In this document: positions 49,755 through 58,904 of the stretch, piece after piece
How the letters are laid out: the number at the start of each line of letters is the position of its first letter
Numbering within the stretch: the stretch's first letter is position 1
Origin: Methylophaga thalassica
Lineage (GTDB): Bacteria > Pseudomonadota > Gammaproteobacteria > Nitrosococcales > Methylophagaceae
Length of the DNA stretch: 64,000 bases
Reading direction: 5' to 3'
Assembly: GCF_030159795.1 (NCBI RefSeq)
Contig: NZ_BSND01000005.1
Coordinates: 496,001-560,000 of the forward strand
The notes under the pieces: generated by a model
Databases searched by the model: none
Seen by the model: only the letters and a program-made list of their open reading frames with translations
Told to the model about the DNA's origin: nothing
Position numbers and translations under genes: made by a program

Positions 49755-51533
49755 TTACAGGCTGAATACGCTCAGAACACCACCCAGGTTAGTCCAGCTA
49801 GACAGTGATTTATATGCACCGACTGCGCCTAGACCATCTGTTTCGTTTTCTAAGCTTGGGATCGCCATACCGATACCAGCCCAACCACCGACACCTGACA
49901 GTACAGAAATATACTGTTTACCGTCATGTTTGTAGGTGTTGACGTTACCGATAACGCCTGATGGAGTTTTGAATCTCCACAGCTCACGACCTGTTTGCGC
50001 ATCAACGGCTTTCAGGTAACCTTCTAATGTACCGTAGAAGACGACGTCAGAAGCGGTTGCTAAGGCACCAGACCAGACTGAGAAACGTTCTGGGTTTGAC
50101 CATACGATCTTACCTTCACGGGCATCCCAAGCGATAAAGTTACCTAAGTGTGTACCACCTGGTGCGGGGTACATGCTTAATGTTGCACCAACGTATGGTT
50201 GACCTGCTACATATTCCACTTCAAATGGTTCATAGTCCATACATACATGGTTGGTTGGCACGTAGAACAGACCTGTGCGTGGAGAATACGCTGAAGGTTG
50301 CTCATCTTTAGAACCCAATGCTGCAGGGCATACGCCAGATGTATTCACATCTTCACCGTTACGTGCAGTAGAGTATTTCGCTACACGATCATGTAAACCG
50401 GTTTTCAGGTTCACACCGTTTGACCAGTTAACCGCTGGATCATATTTTTCAGCCACTAACAGTTCACCCGTGACGCGGTCCATGGTGTAACCAAAACCGT
50501 TACGGTCAAAGTGGACAGCAGTTTTATGCATTTTGCCTTTCACTTTTTGATCAGCAAGTACAACTTCGTTGATACCATCATAATCCCACTCATCATGTGG
50601 TGTCATTTGGTAAACCCATTTCGCCATACCGGTGTCTAAGTCACGACCCCATAGAGACATTGACCATTTGTTGTCACCAGGACGTTGAACCGGGTTCCAG
50701 GTAGATGGGTTACCTGAACCATAGTAGAACATGTTCAGATCTGGATCGTATGAATACCAACCCCATGTTGTACCACCACCAATTTTCCATTGGTCACCTT
50801 GCCAGGTTTTCAAAGATGAATCTTTGCCAACCGGCTTCAGCATAGACGTTGTTTTGTTAGGATCAACTAACATTTCATCATCAGGACCCGTGCTGTAGGC
50901 TTTGTATTTAACGTTACCATCTAAGTCATAGGCTTGAACGTAACCACGTACACCAAACTCACCACCTGAGATACCGACTAACACTTTATCTTTGAATACA
51001 AATGCAGCACCCGTGCTTGTTGCACCACGTTTAGCATCATCACGTTTATCAGACCAAACCACTTTGCCGTCTTCAGCATTTAATGCAACAAGTGTTGTAT
51101 CGGCTTGGTTCAGGAAGATTTTGCCGTCTGCATAGCTTAAACCACGGTTAACCGTGTCACAGCACATAACAGGTACTGTTTCATCGTAGTTTTGTTTTGG
51201 CTCATATTTCCATTTGATCGCACCGTCACTGTTTAAGTCCAACGCATAAACGATGTTTGGGAAAGGAGTATGGACATACATAGTGTCACCGATAACCAGA
51301 GAGTTACCTTCGTGACCACGTAAAACACCGGTTGAGAAAGACCATGCCATGTTTAAATCTTTAACATTGTCTTTGTTGATTTGAGTTAATTCAGAGTAAC
51401 GTTGGTTGTTATAGTTACCTGCTGGCATTACCCAGTTATTCGGATCTTTTTGCATTTGCAATAATTCATCAGCAGCAGCCAAGCTTGGCACAGCTAAAGT
51501 CATCATTGCGATTGATAAAGTTTTCAGCTTCAT
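49755..51533 (-). CDS. xoxF: XoxF-type PQQ methanol dehydrogenase, copy 3
   Basis: 592 residues, colinear with copy 1: signal peptide to about 21, CC pair at 124-125, E192, N275, D317, D319 (DEWDYDGIN). Very similar to copies 1 and 4, with small differences such as [18 protein letters not shown] precedes the ATG. It stands directly downstream of HK2-RR2. Confidence 0.95.
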   Translation of the reverse strand: MKLKTLSIAMMTLAVPSLAAADELLQMQKDPNNWVMPAGNYNNQRYSELTQINKDNVKDLNMAWSFSTGVLRGHEGNSLVIGDTMYVHTPFPNIVYALDLNSDGAIKWKYEPKQNYDETVPVMCCDTVNRGLSYADGKIFLNQADTTLVALNAEDGKVVWSDKRDDAKRGATSTGAAFVFKDKVLVGISGGEFGVRGYVQAYDLDGNVKYKAYSTGPDDEMLVDPNKTTSMLKPVGKDSSLKTWQGDQWKIGGGTTWGWYSYDPDLNMFYYGSGNPSTWNPVQRPGDNKWSMSLWGRDLDTGMAKWVYQMTPHDEWDYDGINEVVLADQKVKGKMHKTAVHFDRNGFGYTMDRVTGELLVAEKYDPAVNWSNGVNLKTGLHDRVAKYSTARNGEDVNTSGVCPAALGSKDEQPSAYSPRTGLFYVPTNHVCMDYEPFEVEYVAGQPYVGATLSMYPAPGGTHLGNFIAWDAREGKIVWSNPERFSVWSGALATASDVVFYGTLEGYLKAVDAQTGRELWRFKTPSGVIGNVNTYKHDGKQYISVLSGVGGWAGIGMAIPSLENETDGLGAVGAYKSLSSWTNLGGVLSVFSL

Positions 51534-51642
51534 TAGAGTGACCTCTATTAATTGTTATTTAACATGACGGCAACACTGGCCGGTCAGGGAGGACTCTATT
51601 CGGCTTTTACCTTCTTTTCATTAGGGAATAATCACCCATAGT

Positions 51643-51659
51643 TTGGGATATATTCCCAA
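51643..51659. promoter_or_regulatory. palindromic operator-like site upstream of xoxF3
   Basis: TTGGGATATATTCCCAA, a perfect 6-5-6 inverted repeat 110-126 bp before the xoxF3 start. A similar half pattern, TAGGGAATAATCACCC, lies next to it (from 51622). Suitable for a dimeric LuxR-type regulator such as RR2, encoded just upstream. Confidence 0.5.
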
Positions 51660-51723
51660 GCATGGCGGAAAGGCTTCCCACACAATATTAATAAGATTCC
51701 TGAAAATAATTGAAAATCTAGTA

Positions 51724-52362
51724 TTAACTGCTGACTACACCGTACTTTATGGCTAAGCGAACCATTTCTGCCGATGAATTAAAACCCAATTTATGTTTTA
51801 ACATGGTCTGGTAATTAGCAATAGTTTTCGCTTCCAGACTTAACTGGGAGGCAACCTGTGAAATGGTCAGTCCTTCAGCCAACAGCCTGAATATTTCAAA
51901 TTCCCGCGTACTCAATCTTTGGGTAGGGTCATCGGAGCCAGACACACTTTGCATAGCAATTTTCTGTGCCATTTCAGCACTTAAAAAGTTTTTGCCATTC
52001 ATTACCTGATGAATAGCCGTCACCAGATCTTGACTATCACCTGATTTGATAACGTAACCTTTTGCTCCAGCACTCATTGCTTGCATCGCTAATGTCACAT
52101 TTTCATGCATTGAAAAGACAATAATACGAGCATTTCGAAACTTACCACAGATCCTTCTTACTGCTTCCAAACCGCCAATACCTGGCATCGACATATCAGT
52201 GATAAGGATGTCGGGTAATAATTCTGTGTATGCCTGATAGGCTTTTTCCCCGCTTGGAATTTCTTTCACAACCTGAAACTCATCGTAACTGTTCAGCATA
52301 CTCGCTAGACCTGATCGTACAATCTCATGATCATCAGCCAATAGAATCTTAATTTTTGCCAT
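51724..52362 (-). CDS. NarL-type response regulator RR2
   Basis: 212 residues: receiver (LLADDHEIVRSG; ILITDMSMPGIGG; K in GYVIKSG) and LuxR helix-turn-helix (LSTREFEIFRLLAEGLTISQVASQLSLEAKTIANYQ). The ATG at 52362 is taken because GGAGA precedes it; it overlaps HK2 by 14 bp. Its likely target is xoxF3, which begins 190 bp downstream. Confidence 0.93.
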   Translation of the reverse strand: MAKIKILLADDHEIVRSGLASMLNSYDEFQVVKEIPSGEKAYQAYTELLPDILITDMSMPGIGGLEAVRRICGKFRNARIIVFSMHENVTLAMQAMSAGAKGYVIKSGDSQDLVTAIHQVMNGKNFLSAEMAQKIAMQSVSGSDDPTQRLSTREFEIFRLLAEGLTISQVASQLSLEAKTIANYQTMLKHKLGFNSSAEMVRLAIKYGVVSS

Positions 52363-53704
52363 CGATCTCTCCGATACCACACGGCAGCTTCACTTTAATT
52401 TTCATGCCTTGTCCTGGCTGACTTTCAATATGAATGTGACCTGATACTGTCTCTACCCGTTCTCGCATACCTAATAATCCATAGCCTTTTTTTATCAAGT
52501 TTAAATCGCATCCCTGACCGTTATCCATCACGTCGATAATAATGTCATTGTCTTTTCTGTAAAGCAGAATTTTAGCTTCAACATTGTTACCAGCGTGACG
52601 ACTGATGTTAGTTAAACCTTCCTGAATGATACGGTAACAGCTTAATTGCATATGCTCATCAAGTAACCTCAAATTACAATTTATGGTCAATTCAAGTTGA
52701 TGCTGCGGATGGTTATAAATCCAGTCATTAACCAACTCATGTAAACAATGTGCTAAACCAAATTCAGATAAATTAGGGGGGCGTAATTGTTTAAGATTCG
52801 ATCTCAGAATATCTGACATTCTCTCGCTACGTTGCCTTAGATTAGCGATGGTATTTTCTTTTGTATTGGGATCATCTGAGTGATAAAACTTGTCCAACTC
52901 AATACGCATTGTGGTTAAAAGTTGACCGAGCTCATCGTGTAGCTCTGCCGCAATACGTTTTCGTTCGATTTCTTGTAATTCAACGGCTTTTCTCTTTTGT
53001 ATGTGAAAAACCTTTTTTAAACTTTCACTTGACTCAATAATACGAAAAATAAGGCGTTTGATATTGGATAAGGATAGATAACGTAGACGTCCAGTTTTCT
53101 CTTCCTTCTGCCTTGGAAAGTTAAGTTGACCATCAATACGCTCTAAAATGAGTGAGAACAGAAACACGACCAGGCAGCTTGATAATATGAACGTAAATAA
53201 AATGGGAATTAATAATTCGGCAATCCCTATCCCAACATATTTCAGCTCATGATATATATCACTGCGAATGATGACTTCACCGACATGCCTGGAGTGAATC
53301 ACTACCGGCTCAATAATATAAACAGATTTAAGATGAAAGATATCTAAAATGACTTTCATCACTTTTGTCATCACCCCATCAGTATCAGATTGATATTGAT
53401 GATTACTTTCAATCATAGAACCATCTTGAGAGATGAACTCAATATTCAAACGATCTAAATTACGCCATTGTTGTAGTTCAAATATAGGAATCTGATTTTT
53501 ATCTGTCTCGGCGATATTAAAATCGTCAATCTGCTCACGAATCATAGATGAAACCAAGGTGGCTTCCTGAGTAGTTTCACGATGGTTAATCAAGTAGATT
53601 TGTACTAGGGCTAAGACTTCTAAGAAAATTAGAAAGCAAATTAATCCAGCGATAAATAACGCTACTTTCTGTGCAACTGAGCCGGTCAATATTTTATTCA
53701 TCAA
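52349..53704 (-). CDS. NarL-type sensor histidine kinase HK2
   Basis: 451 residues: helix about 13-35, a periplasmic sensor of roughly 125 residues, helix about 165-190, then a HisKA_3 domain with AAELHDELGQLLTTMRIEL and HATPase with MDNGQGCD and GYGLLGMRERVE. The linker after helix 2 is long and does not clearly resemble HAMP. Sensor ligand unknown. The 264-bp gap upstream contains the xoxF4 terminator. Confidence 0.9.
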   Translation of the reverse strand: MMNKILTGSVAQKVALFIAGLICFLIFLEVLALVQIYLINHRETTQEATLVSSMIREQIDDFNIAETDKNQIPIFELQQWRNLDRLNIEFISQDGSMIESNHQYQSDTDGVMTKVMKVILDIFHLKSVYIIEPVVIHSRHVGEVIIRSDIYHELKYVGIGIAELLIPILFTFILSSCLVVFLFSLILERIDGQLNFPRQKEEKTGRLRYLSLSNIKRLIFRIIESSESLKKVFHIQKRKAVELQEIERKRIAAELHDELGQLLTTMRIELDKFYHSDDPNTKENTIANLRQRSERMSDILRSNLKQLRPPNLSEFGLAHCLHELVNDWIYNHPQHQLELTINCNLRLLDEHMQLSCYRIIQEGLTNISRHAGNNVEAKILLYRKDNDIIIDVMDNGQGCDLNLIKKGYGLLGMRERVETVSGHIHIESQPGQGMKIKVKLPCGIGEIDGKN

Positions 53705-53890
53705 TACCCTTATCGTGAGGCTTAAAAATACCTGTAGTCCCTAACGAAATAAGTTTGGTATTTAGGTTTTCACACCCAAGCACACCTTGCTACATCAACA
53801 TCCTTAGATATAAACAATGCAGTCGAAGCCGACTATTATAGCTTTTTTAACCACAGACATACCTCAAATCCCATTTTGATTTAGAGATAT

Positions 53891-53923
53891 AAAAAAAGGC
53901 CCGACATCAAAAGATACCGGGCC
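53891..53923 (-). terminator. terminator of xoxF4
   Basis: Stem GGCCCGACATC/GATACCGGGCC-like, with a seven-base T run on the minus strand. The following sequence up to the xoxF4 stop again matches that of xoxF1 and xoxF3. Confidence 0.9.
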
Positions 53924-53968
53924 TTTTATTCAGACTAAGATTACGGAGTAATCTACATCATCTGGGTC

Positions 53969-55747
53969 TTACAGGCTAAATACGCTCAGAACACCACCCA
54001 GGTTAGTCCAGCTAGACAGTGCACGGTATGCACCGACTGCGCCAAGACCATCAGAGCTGTTTTCTAAGTCAGGAATCGCCATACCGATACCAGCCCAACC
54101 ACCTACACCAGACAAGACAGACAGATATTGTTTGCCTTCATATTGGTAAGTGTTGACGTTACCGATGATGCCTGATGCTGTTTTGAAACGCCACAGTTCA
54201 CGACCTGTTTGTGCATCAACCGCTTTCAGGTAACCTTCCAGCGTGCCGTAGAACACCACATCAGAAGCTGTTGCTAATGCACCTGACCATACTGAGAAAC
54301 GTTCTGGGTTTGACCATACGATCTTACCTTCACGAGCATCCCAAGCAATGAAGTTACCCATATGAGTACCACCTGGTGCTGGGAACATGTTCAGAGTTGC
54401 ACCAACGTATGGTTGACCCGCTACGTATTCCACTTCAAATGGTTCATAGTCCATACAAACGTGGTTGGTTGGCACATAGTACAAACCCGTACGTGGCGAG
54501 AAAGCCGCTGGTTGTTGGTCTTTAGAACCTAACGCTGCAGGACAGATACCTGTAGTATTCACGTCTTCACCGTTAGCTGCTGTTGAGTATTTTACAGCTC
54601 GTTCTGGCAGGCCAGTCTTCATGTTGACACCAGTCGCCCAGTTAACAGCTGGATCATATTTTTCAGCCACTAACAGTTCACCAGTGACGCGGTCCATGGT
54701 GTAACCGAAACCATTACGGTCAAAGTGAACGGCTGTTTTACGCATTTTGCCATTTAGCTTTTGATCAGCCAGGATGACTTCGTTAACACCATCGTAATCC
54801 CACTCATCATGTGGCGTCATTTGGTAAACCCATTTTGCCATACCGGTGTCTAAGTCACGGCCAAATAATGACATTGACCATTTGTTATCACCAGGACGTT
54901 GTACTGGATTCCATGTTGATGGGTTACCTGAACCATAGTAGAACATGTTCAAATCAGGATCATATGAATACCAACCCCAAGTTGTACCACCACCAATTTT
55001 CCATTGGTCGCCTTGCCATGTTTTCAAAGAAGAATCTTTGCCAATTGGTTTCAGCATAGAAGTGGTTTTGTTAGGATCAACTAACATTTCATCATCAGGA
55101 CCTGTGCTATACGCTTTGTATTTCACATTACCGTCAAAGTCATACGCTTGAACGTAGCCACGTACACCAAACTCACCACCTGAGATACCAACGATAACTT
55201 TGTCTTTGAATACGTGAGCTGCTGCCGTGCTAGTAGCACCACGTTTTGCATCATCACGTTTGTCAGACCAGACAACTTTGCCGTCTTCAGCATTCAGAGC
55301 AACCAAAGTAGTATCAGCTTGGTTTAAGAAGATTTTGCCATCTGCATAGCTCAAGCCACGGTTCACCGTGTCACAGCACATAACAGGCACTGTTTCATCG
55401 TAGTTTTGTTTTGGCTCAAATTTCCATTTCATTGCACCGTCGTTGTTTAAGTCCAACGCGTAAACAATGTTAGGGAATGGTGTGTGAACATACATGGTGC
55501 TACCGATAACTAGAGAGTTACCTTCATGACCACGTAAAACACCGGTTGAGAAAGACCATGTCATGTTTACGTCTTTGACATTGTCTTTGTTGATTTCAGT
55601 TAATTCAGAGTAACGTTGGTTGTTATAGTTACCCGCTGGCATTACCCAGTTATTTGGATCTTTTTGCATTTCAAGCAATTCATCAGCAGCAGCCAAGCCT
55701 GGCACTGCCAATGTCATCATTGCTAATGACAAAGTTTTCAGCTTCAT
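53969..55747 (-). CDS. xoxF: XoxF-type PQQ methanol dehydrogenase, copy 4
   Basis: 592 residues, colinear with copies 1 and 3: signal peptide ([21 protein letters not shown]), CC pair 124-125, E192, N275, D317, D319. Differs at scattered surface positions (for example [15 protein letters not shown]). Directly downstream of HK3-RR3. Confidence 0.95.
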   Translation of the reverse strand: MKLKTLSLAMMTLAVPGLAAADELLEMQKDPNNWVMPAGNYNNQRYSELTEINKDNVKDVNMTWSFSTGVLRGHEGNSLVIGSTMYVHTPFPNIVYALDLNNDGAMKWKFEPKQNYDETVPVMCCDTVNRGLSYADGKIFLNQADTTLVALNAEDGKVVWSDKRDDAKRGATSTAAAHVFKDKVIVGISGGEFGVRGYVQAYDFDGNVKYKAYSTGPDDEMLVDPNKTTSMLKPIGKDSSLKTWQGDQWKIGGGTTWGWYSYDPDLNMFYYGSGNPSTWNPVQRPGDNKWSMSLFGRDLDTGMAKWVYQMTPHDEWDYDGVNEVILADQKLNGKMRKTAVHFDRNGFGYTMDRVTGELLVAEKYDPAVNWATGVNMKTGLPERAVKYSTAANGEDVNTTGICPAALGSKDQQPAAFSPRTGLYYVPTNHVCMDYEPFEVEYVAGQPYVGATLNMFPAPGGTHMGNFIAWDAREGKIVWSNPERFSVWSGALATASDVVFYGTLEGYLKAVDAQTGRELWRFKTASGIIGNVNTYQYEGKQYLSVLSGVGGWAGIGMAIPDLENSSDGLGAVGAYRALSSWTNLGGVLSVFSL

Positions 55748-55861
55748 TTTTAATCCCTAGTTTTTGATTACAGAACGTGTCGAGAGGAATAACAACGACA
55801 CGGTTCCCACACTTTATGCTGGTTATGCCCAAGAATCATTACCAAATTTTCCCGATTTTCA

Positions 55862-55867
55862 CAGGAA
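55862..55867. promoter_or_regulatory. CAGGAA half-site upstream of xoxF4
   Basis: Sits in TTTTCCCGATTTTCACAGGA, about 115 bp before the xoxF4 start, the same distance as the pqqA boxes. Weak by itself. Confidence 0.3.
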
Positions 55868-55931
55868 CAAAATAACGCTAACTAAGGAATTAAAACTTAA
55901 ACAACTGAAATGATTATTATTTCATCAATAA

Positions 55932-56576
55932 TTACTGTTCGGTAATTACGCCATATTTCATTGCCAATCTCACCAATTCAACCGGAGAATGAATATCTAG
56001 CTTCTGTTTTAGGCTAGTTTGATAGTTCGCCACGGTTTTTTGACCGATGTTGAGACGACCCGCAATTTCTTCAACCAACTTACCTTCAGCTAATAATCGA
56101 AAGACCTCAAACTCCCGAGACGTTAACCTTTGAGTTGGATTGTCATCACCTGTCAAACTCTGTAATGCAACCTTTTGTGCCATATCAGCACTTAAAAAAC
56201 TTTTTCCTGAAGCGACTTCCTTGACGGCTTTGACGAGATCTTCTGCATTTCCAGATTTGGCGACATATCCCATGGCTCCAGCGGTTAGTGATTGAATGGC
56301 ATAGGTCGCATTTTCATGCATAGAAAACATGATAACTCTTGCCTCAGGCCAGCGATGGAGAATCCGGCGTAATGCTTCCAACCCCCCCATACCGGGCATA
56401 GACATATCCATTACAAGGACATCTGGCTTGTTTTCGGGATAAGTTTGATACGCTTGTTCACCGCTTTCAGCTTCAGCAATGACTTTGATTTCAGCATTTT
56501 GTTCGAGTAAACGGCATAGACCTGATCTGACGACGGCATGATCATCAGTCAGCATGACTTTTATTAACTGGCTCAC
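55932..56576 (-). CDS. NarL-type response regulator RR3
   Basis: 214 residues, GTG start at 56576 overlapping the HK3 stop and preceded by AGGAG. Receiver D57 in VLVMDMSMPGMGG, K in GYVAKSG, LuxR helix-turn-helix LTSREFEVFRLLAEGKLVEEIAGRLNIGQKTVANYQ. Likely controls xoxF4, 185 bp downstream. Confidence 0.94.
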   Translation of the reverse strand: MSQLIKVMLTDDHAVVRSGLCRLLEQNAEIKVIAEAESGEQAYQTYPENKPDVLVMDMSMPGMGGLEALRRILHRWPEARVIMFSMHENATYAIQSLTAGAMGYVAKSGNAEDLVKAVKEVASGKSFLSADMAQKVALQSLTGDDNPTQRLTSREFEVFRLLAEGKLVEEIAGRLNIGQKTVANYQTSLKQKLDIHSPVELVRLAMKYGVITEQ

Positions 56577-57916
56577 GCATTATCTCCTTGTTTGGGAACC
56601 GTCACATCTATAGTGACGCCTTGATTTAGATTAGATGAAATATCAAAAGTGCCCCCCACGCTGTCTAATCGCTCTTTCATGCCTGCGAGACCAAAACGTT
56701 GTGTATGTTTTCTGGGGTCAAAGCCTTTACCGTTATCCGTTACAGTCAAATGAATGACTTGATTTTCTTCTTTCAGAACAATCCAAGCTTGCTTGGCCTT
56801 GGAATGACGGCTGATATTAGTCAGACATTCTTGTATGACACGATAAAGTGTTAATTGTGCATTTTCTTCCAGAGATGAGAATTCACCATCAAAGTGATAT
56901 TCCATATCTATATTGGGATGTCTTTCACGCCAACTATCAACAAGTTCCTGCATAGCGGCAATAAAACCAAGCTCATCCAGCCCACCCGGTCTCAATCGCT
57001 GTAGCATGGTACGAAGGATATCCATCATCAAACCCACTACTTCATCTATGGCAGTAGCACTTTTTTTAGCTGCTTCCAATTCATTAGTTGACTTGATAAC
57101 CGAAGCATCGACGTGAATCGCCGTCAGATGCTGACCAATTTCATCATGCAACTCATGAGCGAGGCTTTTACGCTCGGCTTCCTGCAAGCGAATGATTTGT
57201 TGAGTTAATCGATGATTATTGCGGATACTGCTCTGCAAAGTGGAAGCCATCATATTAAATTTGTGACTGATACTGGCCATCTCAGGTAATTCAAAGATAG
57301 GCAAGCGACTATCCAGATTTCCGGTTTCAATATCGGTAAGTACGGAGATAATCTGATCAATAGGTTTTAAAGCGCGAGCTACCACGAGGTATACCAAAAT
57401 GTTCACAAATACAAAAAACAAAGAAATCATGGTCAACAACGTTTTTGTCTCTCCCCATGCTTCGGCAATTTCATTGTCTGGTTTTGGTTTAATAACTAGT
57501 TCACCAACTTTCTTGGTGTTGACATAAACAGGCAATCTTTCCGGTTTCAAATCATCAAGCGCGGAATACATCTCCTGTCCGAACCAGTCAGGATATGGTT
57601 GATGATCATCACTACTCTCACCTTCATTGCTTTCAATAAGCTGATTAGTTGGTCCATAAAACTCTATTCTCAGATGTCTCACACCGGCTAACTTACTCAG
57701 CATAAATGGTGACTGAGATTGCTCTGCCAGTGCTTTATCCTTGAACCTAAAATGGCTTAACTCCGCATCTAGCATGTGTAATGCAAAGTCCATTGTAGAA
57801 GCCACTTCAGCCCTTACATCTTCACGCGCATTATGGATCGCCTTCACGGCGCCAATAACTAAAATAATTAATAAGACAGCTGTGACGATTAGATTAAGTC
57901 TGTATCGGAGATTCAT
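56573..57916 (-). CDS. NarL-type sensor histidine kinase HK3
   Basis: 447 residues: helix about 7-25, periplasmic sensor of about 130 residues, helix about 158-180, HAMP, HisKA_3 with AHELHDEIGQHLTAIHVDAS, HATPase with TDNGKGFDPRK and RFGLAGMKERL. The inverted repeat TCCCTTTT-AC-AAAAGGGA (57984-58001) stands upstream of its start. Confidence 0.93.
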   Translation of the reverse strand: MNLRYRLNLIVTAVLLIILVIGAVKAIHNAREDVRAEVASTMDFALHMLDAELSHFRFKDKALAEQSQSPFMLSKLAGVRHLRIEFYGPTNQLIESNEGESSDDHQPYPDWFGQEMYSALDDLKPERLPVYVNTKKVGELVIKPKPDNEIAEAWGETKTLLTMISLFFVFVNILVYLVVARALKPIDQIISVLTDIETGNLDSRLPIFELPEMASISHKFNMMASTLQSSIRNNHRLTQQIIRLQEAERKSLAHELHDEIGQHLTAIHVDASVIKSTNELEAAKKSATAIDEVVGLMMDILRTMLQRLRPGGLDELGFIAAMQELVDSWRERHPNIDMEYHFDGEFSSLEENAQLTLYRVIQECLTNISRHSKAKQAWIVLKEENQVIHLTVTDNGKGFDPRKHTQRFGLAGMKERLDSVGGTFDISSNLNQGVTIDVTVPKQGDNA

Positions 57917-57983
57917 GCAGCAAGACTATGTGAAAAAAACAATCATTTTAGTATTGCCGAGATGTCTTGGAGATAGGAGAAAT

Positions 57984-58001
57984 TCCCTTTTACAAAAGGG
58001 A
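57984..58001. promoter_or_regulatory. inverted repeat upstream of HK3
   Basis: TCCCTTTTACAAAAGGGA, a perfect 8-2-8 repeat about 70-85 bp before the HK3 start. Shares the GGGA/TCCC arms with the xoxF3 site; a role in autoregulation is a guess. Confidence 0.4.
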
Positions 58002-58005
58002 TAGG

Positions 58006-58036
58006 CAAAAAAAAGCCCCTTTGCGGGGCTTTTTGT
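58006..58036. terminator. terminator of pqqA2
   Basis: AAAAAGCCCC, loop TTTGC or its complement, GGGGCTTTTT: active on both strands. It isolates pqqA2 from the HK3 gene, so pqqA2 is its own short transcript or the end of the RR4 one. Confidence 0.92.
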
Positions 58037-58058
58037 ATTCTCTGTATGAGAAAGGCGT

Positions 58059-58130
58059 TTAGCGGTTGCAGATGTACATTGTTACTTCGAAACCGAAACG
58101 CATGTCTGAATATTCTGGTTTAGTCCACAT
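58059..58130 (-). CDS. pqqA: PQQ precursor peptide PqqA, copy 2 (stand-alone)
   Basis: 23 residues, identical in protein sequence to PqqA1, including E15 and Y19, but with seven silent base changes (codons 5, 7, 9, 12, 14, 17, 23). GAAGAGG precedes the ATG. No pqqB follows. It lies between RR4 and HK3, 14 kb from the pqq operon, with its own terminator. Confidence 0.94.
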   Translation of the reverse strand: MWTKPEYSDMRFGFEVTMYICNR

Positions 58131-58233
58131 GATAAATACCTCTTCATTTATTCAACCACTATTGGCTGAATTCCATGGTTCACACTTTACGCAGTTCAGT
58201 TAAGAATTCGGAGAGGTTTTTACTCGATAAAAC

Positions 58234-58248
58234 TCAGGATTTTTCTGA
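58234..58248. promoter_or_regulatory. pqqA-type box upstream of pqqA2
   Basis: TCAGGATTTTTCTGA, 14 of 15 bases identical to the box of pqqA1, 104-118 bp before the pqqA2 ATG and 12 bp after the RR4 stop. Confidence 0.6.
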
Positions 58249-58259
58249 ATGATGAATAC

Positions 58260-58904
58260 TTAGGCATCGACCAAACCACAGCGGATGGCCAGTCTTGCTA
58301 GCTCAGCCGAATTCGATACATTCAACTTCTGTTTGATATTGGTATGGTGGGTTCCTACCGTTTTCGGGCTCAAGTTGAGAATATCGGCAATTTCGTTCAC
58401 GGTTTTCCCTTCGGCTAGCAGTCGAAATACTTCAAACTCACGTTGACTGAGCACGTCCACGGGATTTTCAGACCCTGTTAGCTTTTGCATAGCGAGTTGC
58501 TGAGCGATTTCAGGTGCAATACAGGTTTTTCCCTGAGCGACCATTTCTACAGCTCTCAACATTTCTTCAGGTGCACTTCGTTTAGGTATGAAACCTAAGG
58601 CACCGGCTTGCATGGCTCTGGTGGTAAAGACACTATCTTCATGCACACTCAGCACCAGTATTTTTGCTGACGATTCTCTTGCAATAATTCTTTCAATGGC
58701 TCCCACACCTCCGATGCCCGGCATAGAAATATCCATTACGACCACATCAGGGTGATACTTATTAAAATCCTGAACGGCTTGTTCTCCACTCCCTGCTTCA
58801 GCGATTACCGTGAACTTATCTCCATCCTCTAAAAGACGGCGGAATCCTGCTCTGACCAATTCATGATCATCAACCAACAATATTGTTTTTTTATCCAGAC
58901 TCAT
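58260..58904 (-). CDS. NarL-type response regulator RR4
   Basis: 214 residues: receiver (LLVDDHELVRAG; VVVMDISMPGIGG; K in GFIPKRS) and LuxR helix-turn-helix LSQREFEVFRLLAEGKTVNEIADILNLSPKTVGTHHTNI. ATGA overlap with HK4. Its nearest target is the pqqA2 promoter. Confidence 0.94.
   Translation of the reverse strand: MSLDKKTILLVDDHELVRAGFRRLLEDGDKFTVIAEAGSGEQAVQDFNKYHPDVVVMDISMPGIGGVGAIERIIARESSAKILVLSVHEDSVFTTRAMQAGALGFIPKRSAPEEMLRAVEMVAQGKTCIAPEIAQQLAMQKLTGSENPVDVLSQREFEVFRLLAEGKTVNEIADILNLSPKTVGTHHTNIKQKLNVSNSAELARLAIRCGLVDA

Noticed and set aside
45123-55747. The four dehydrogenases as calcium-type MxaF
   Set aside because: All carry DYD (extra aspartate) where MxaF has DFA, and no mxaJGI genes are near.
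58234-58248. The pqqA2 box as terminator of RR4
   Set aside because: The stem is only 4-6 bp of AT-rich sequence with no T run after it, and its match to the pqqA1 box favours a regulator site.
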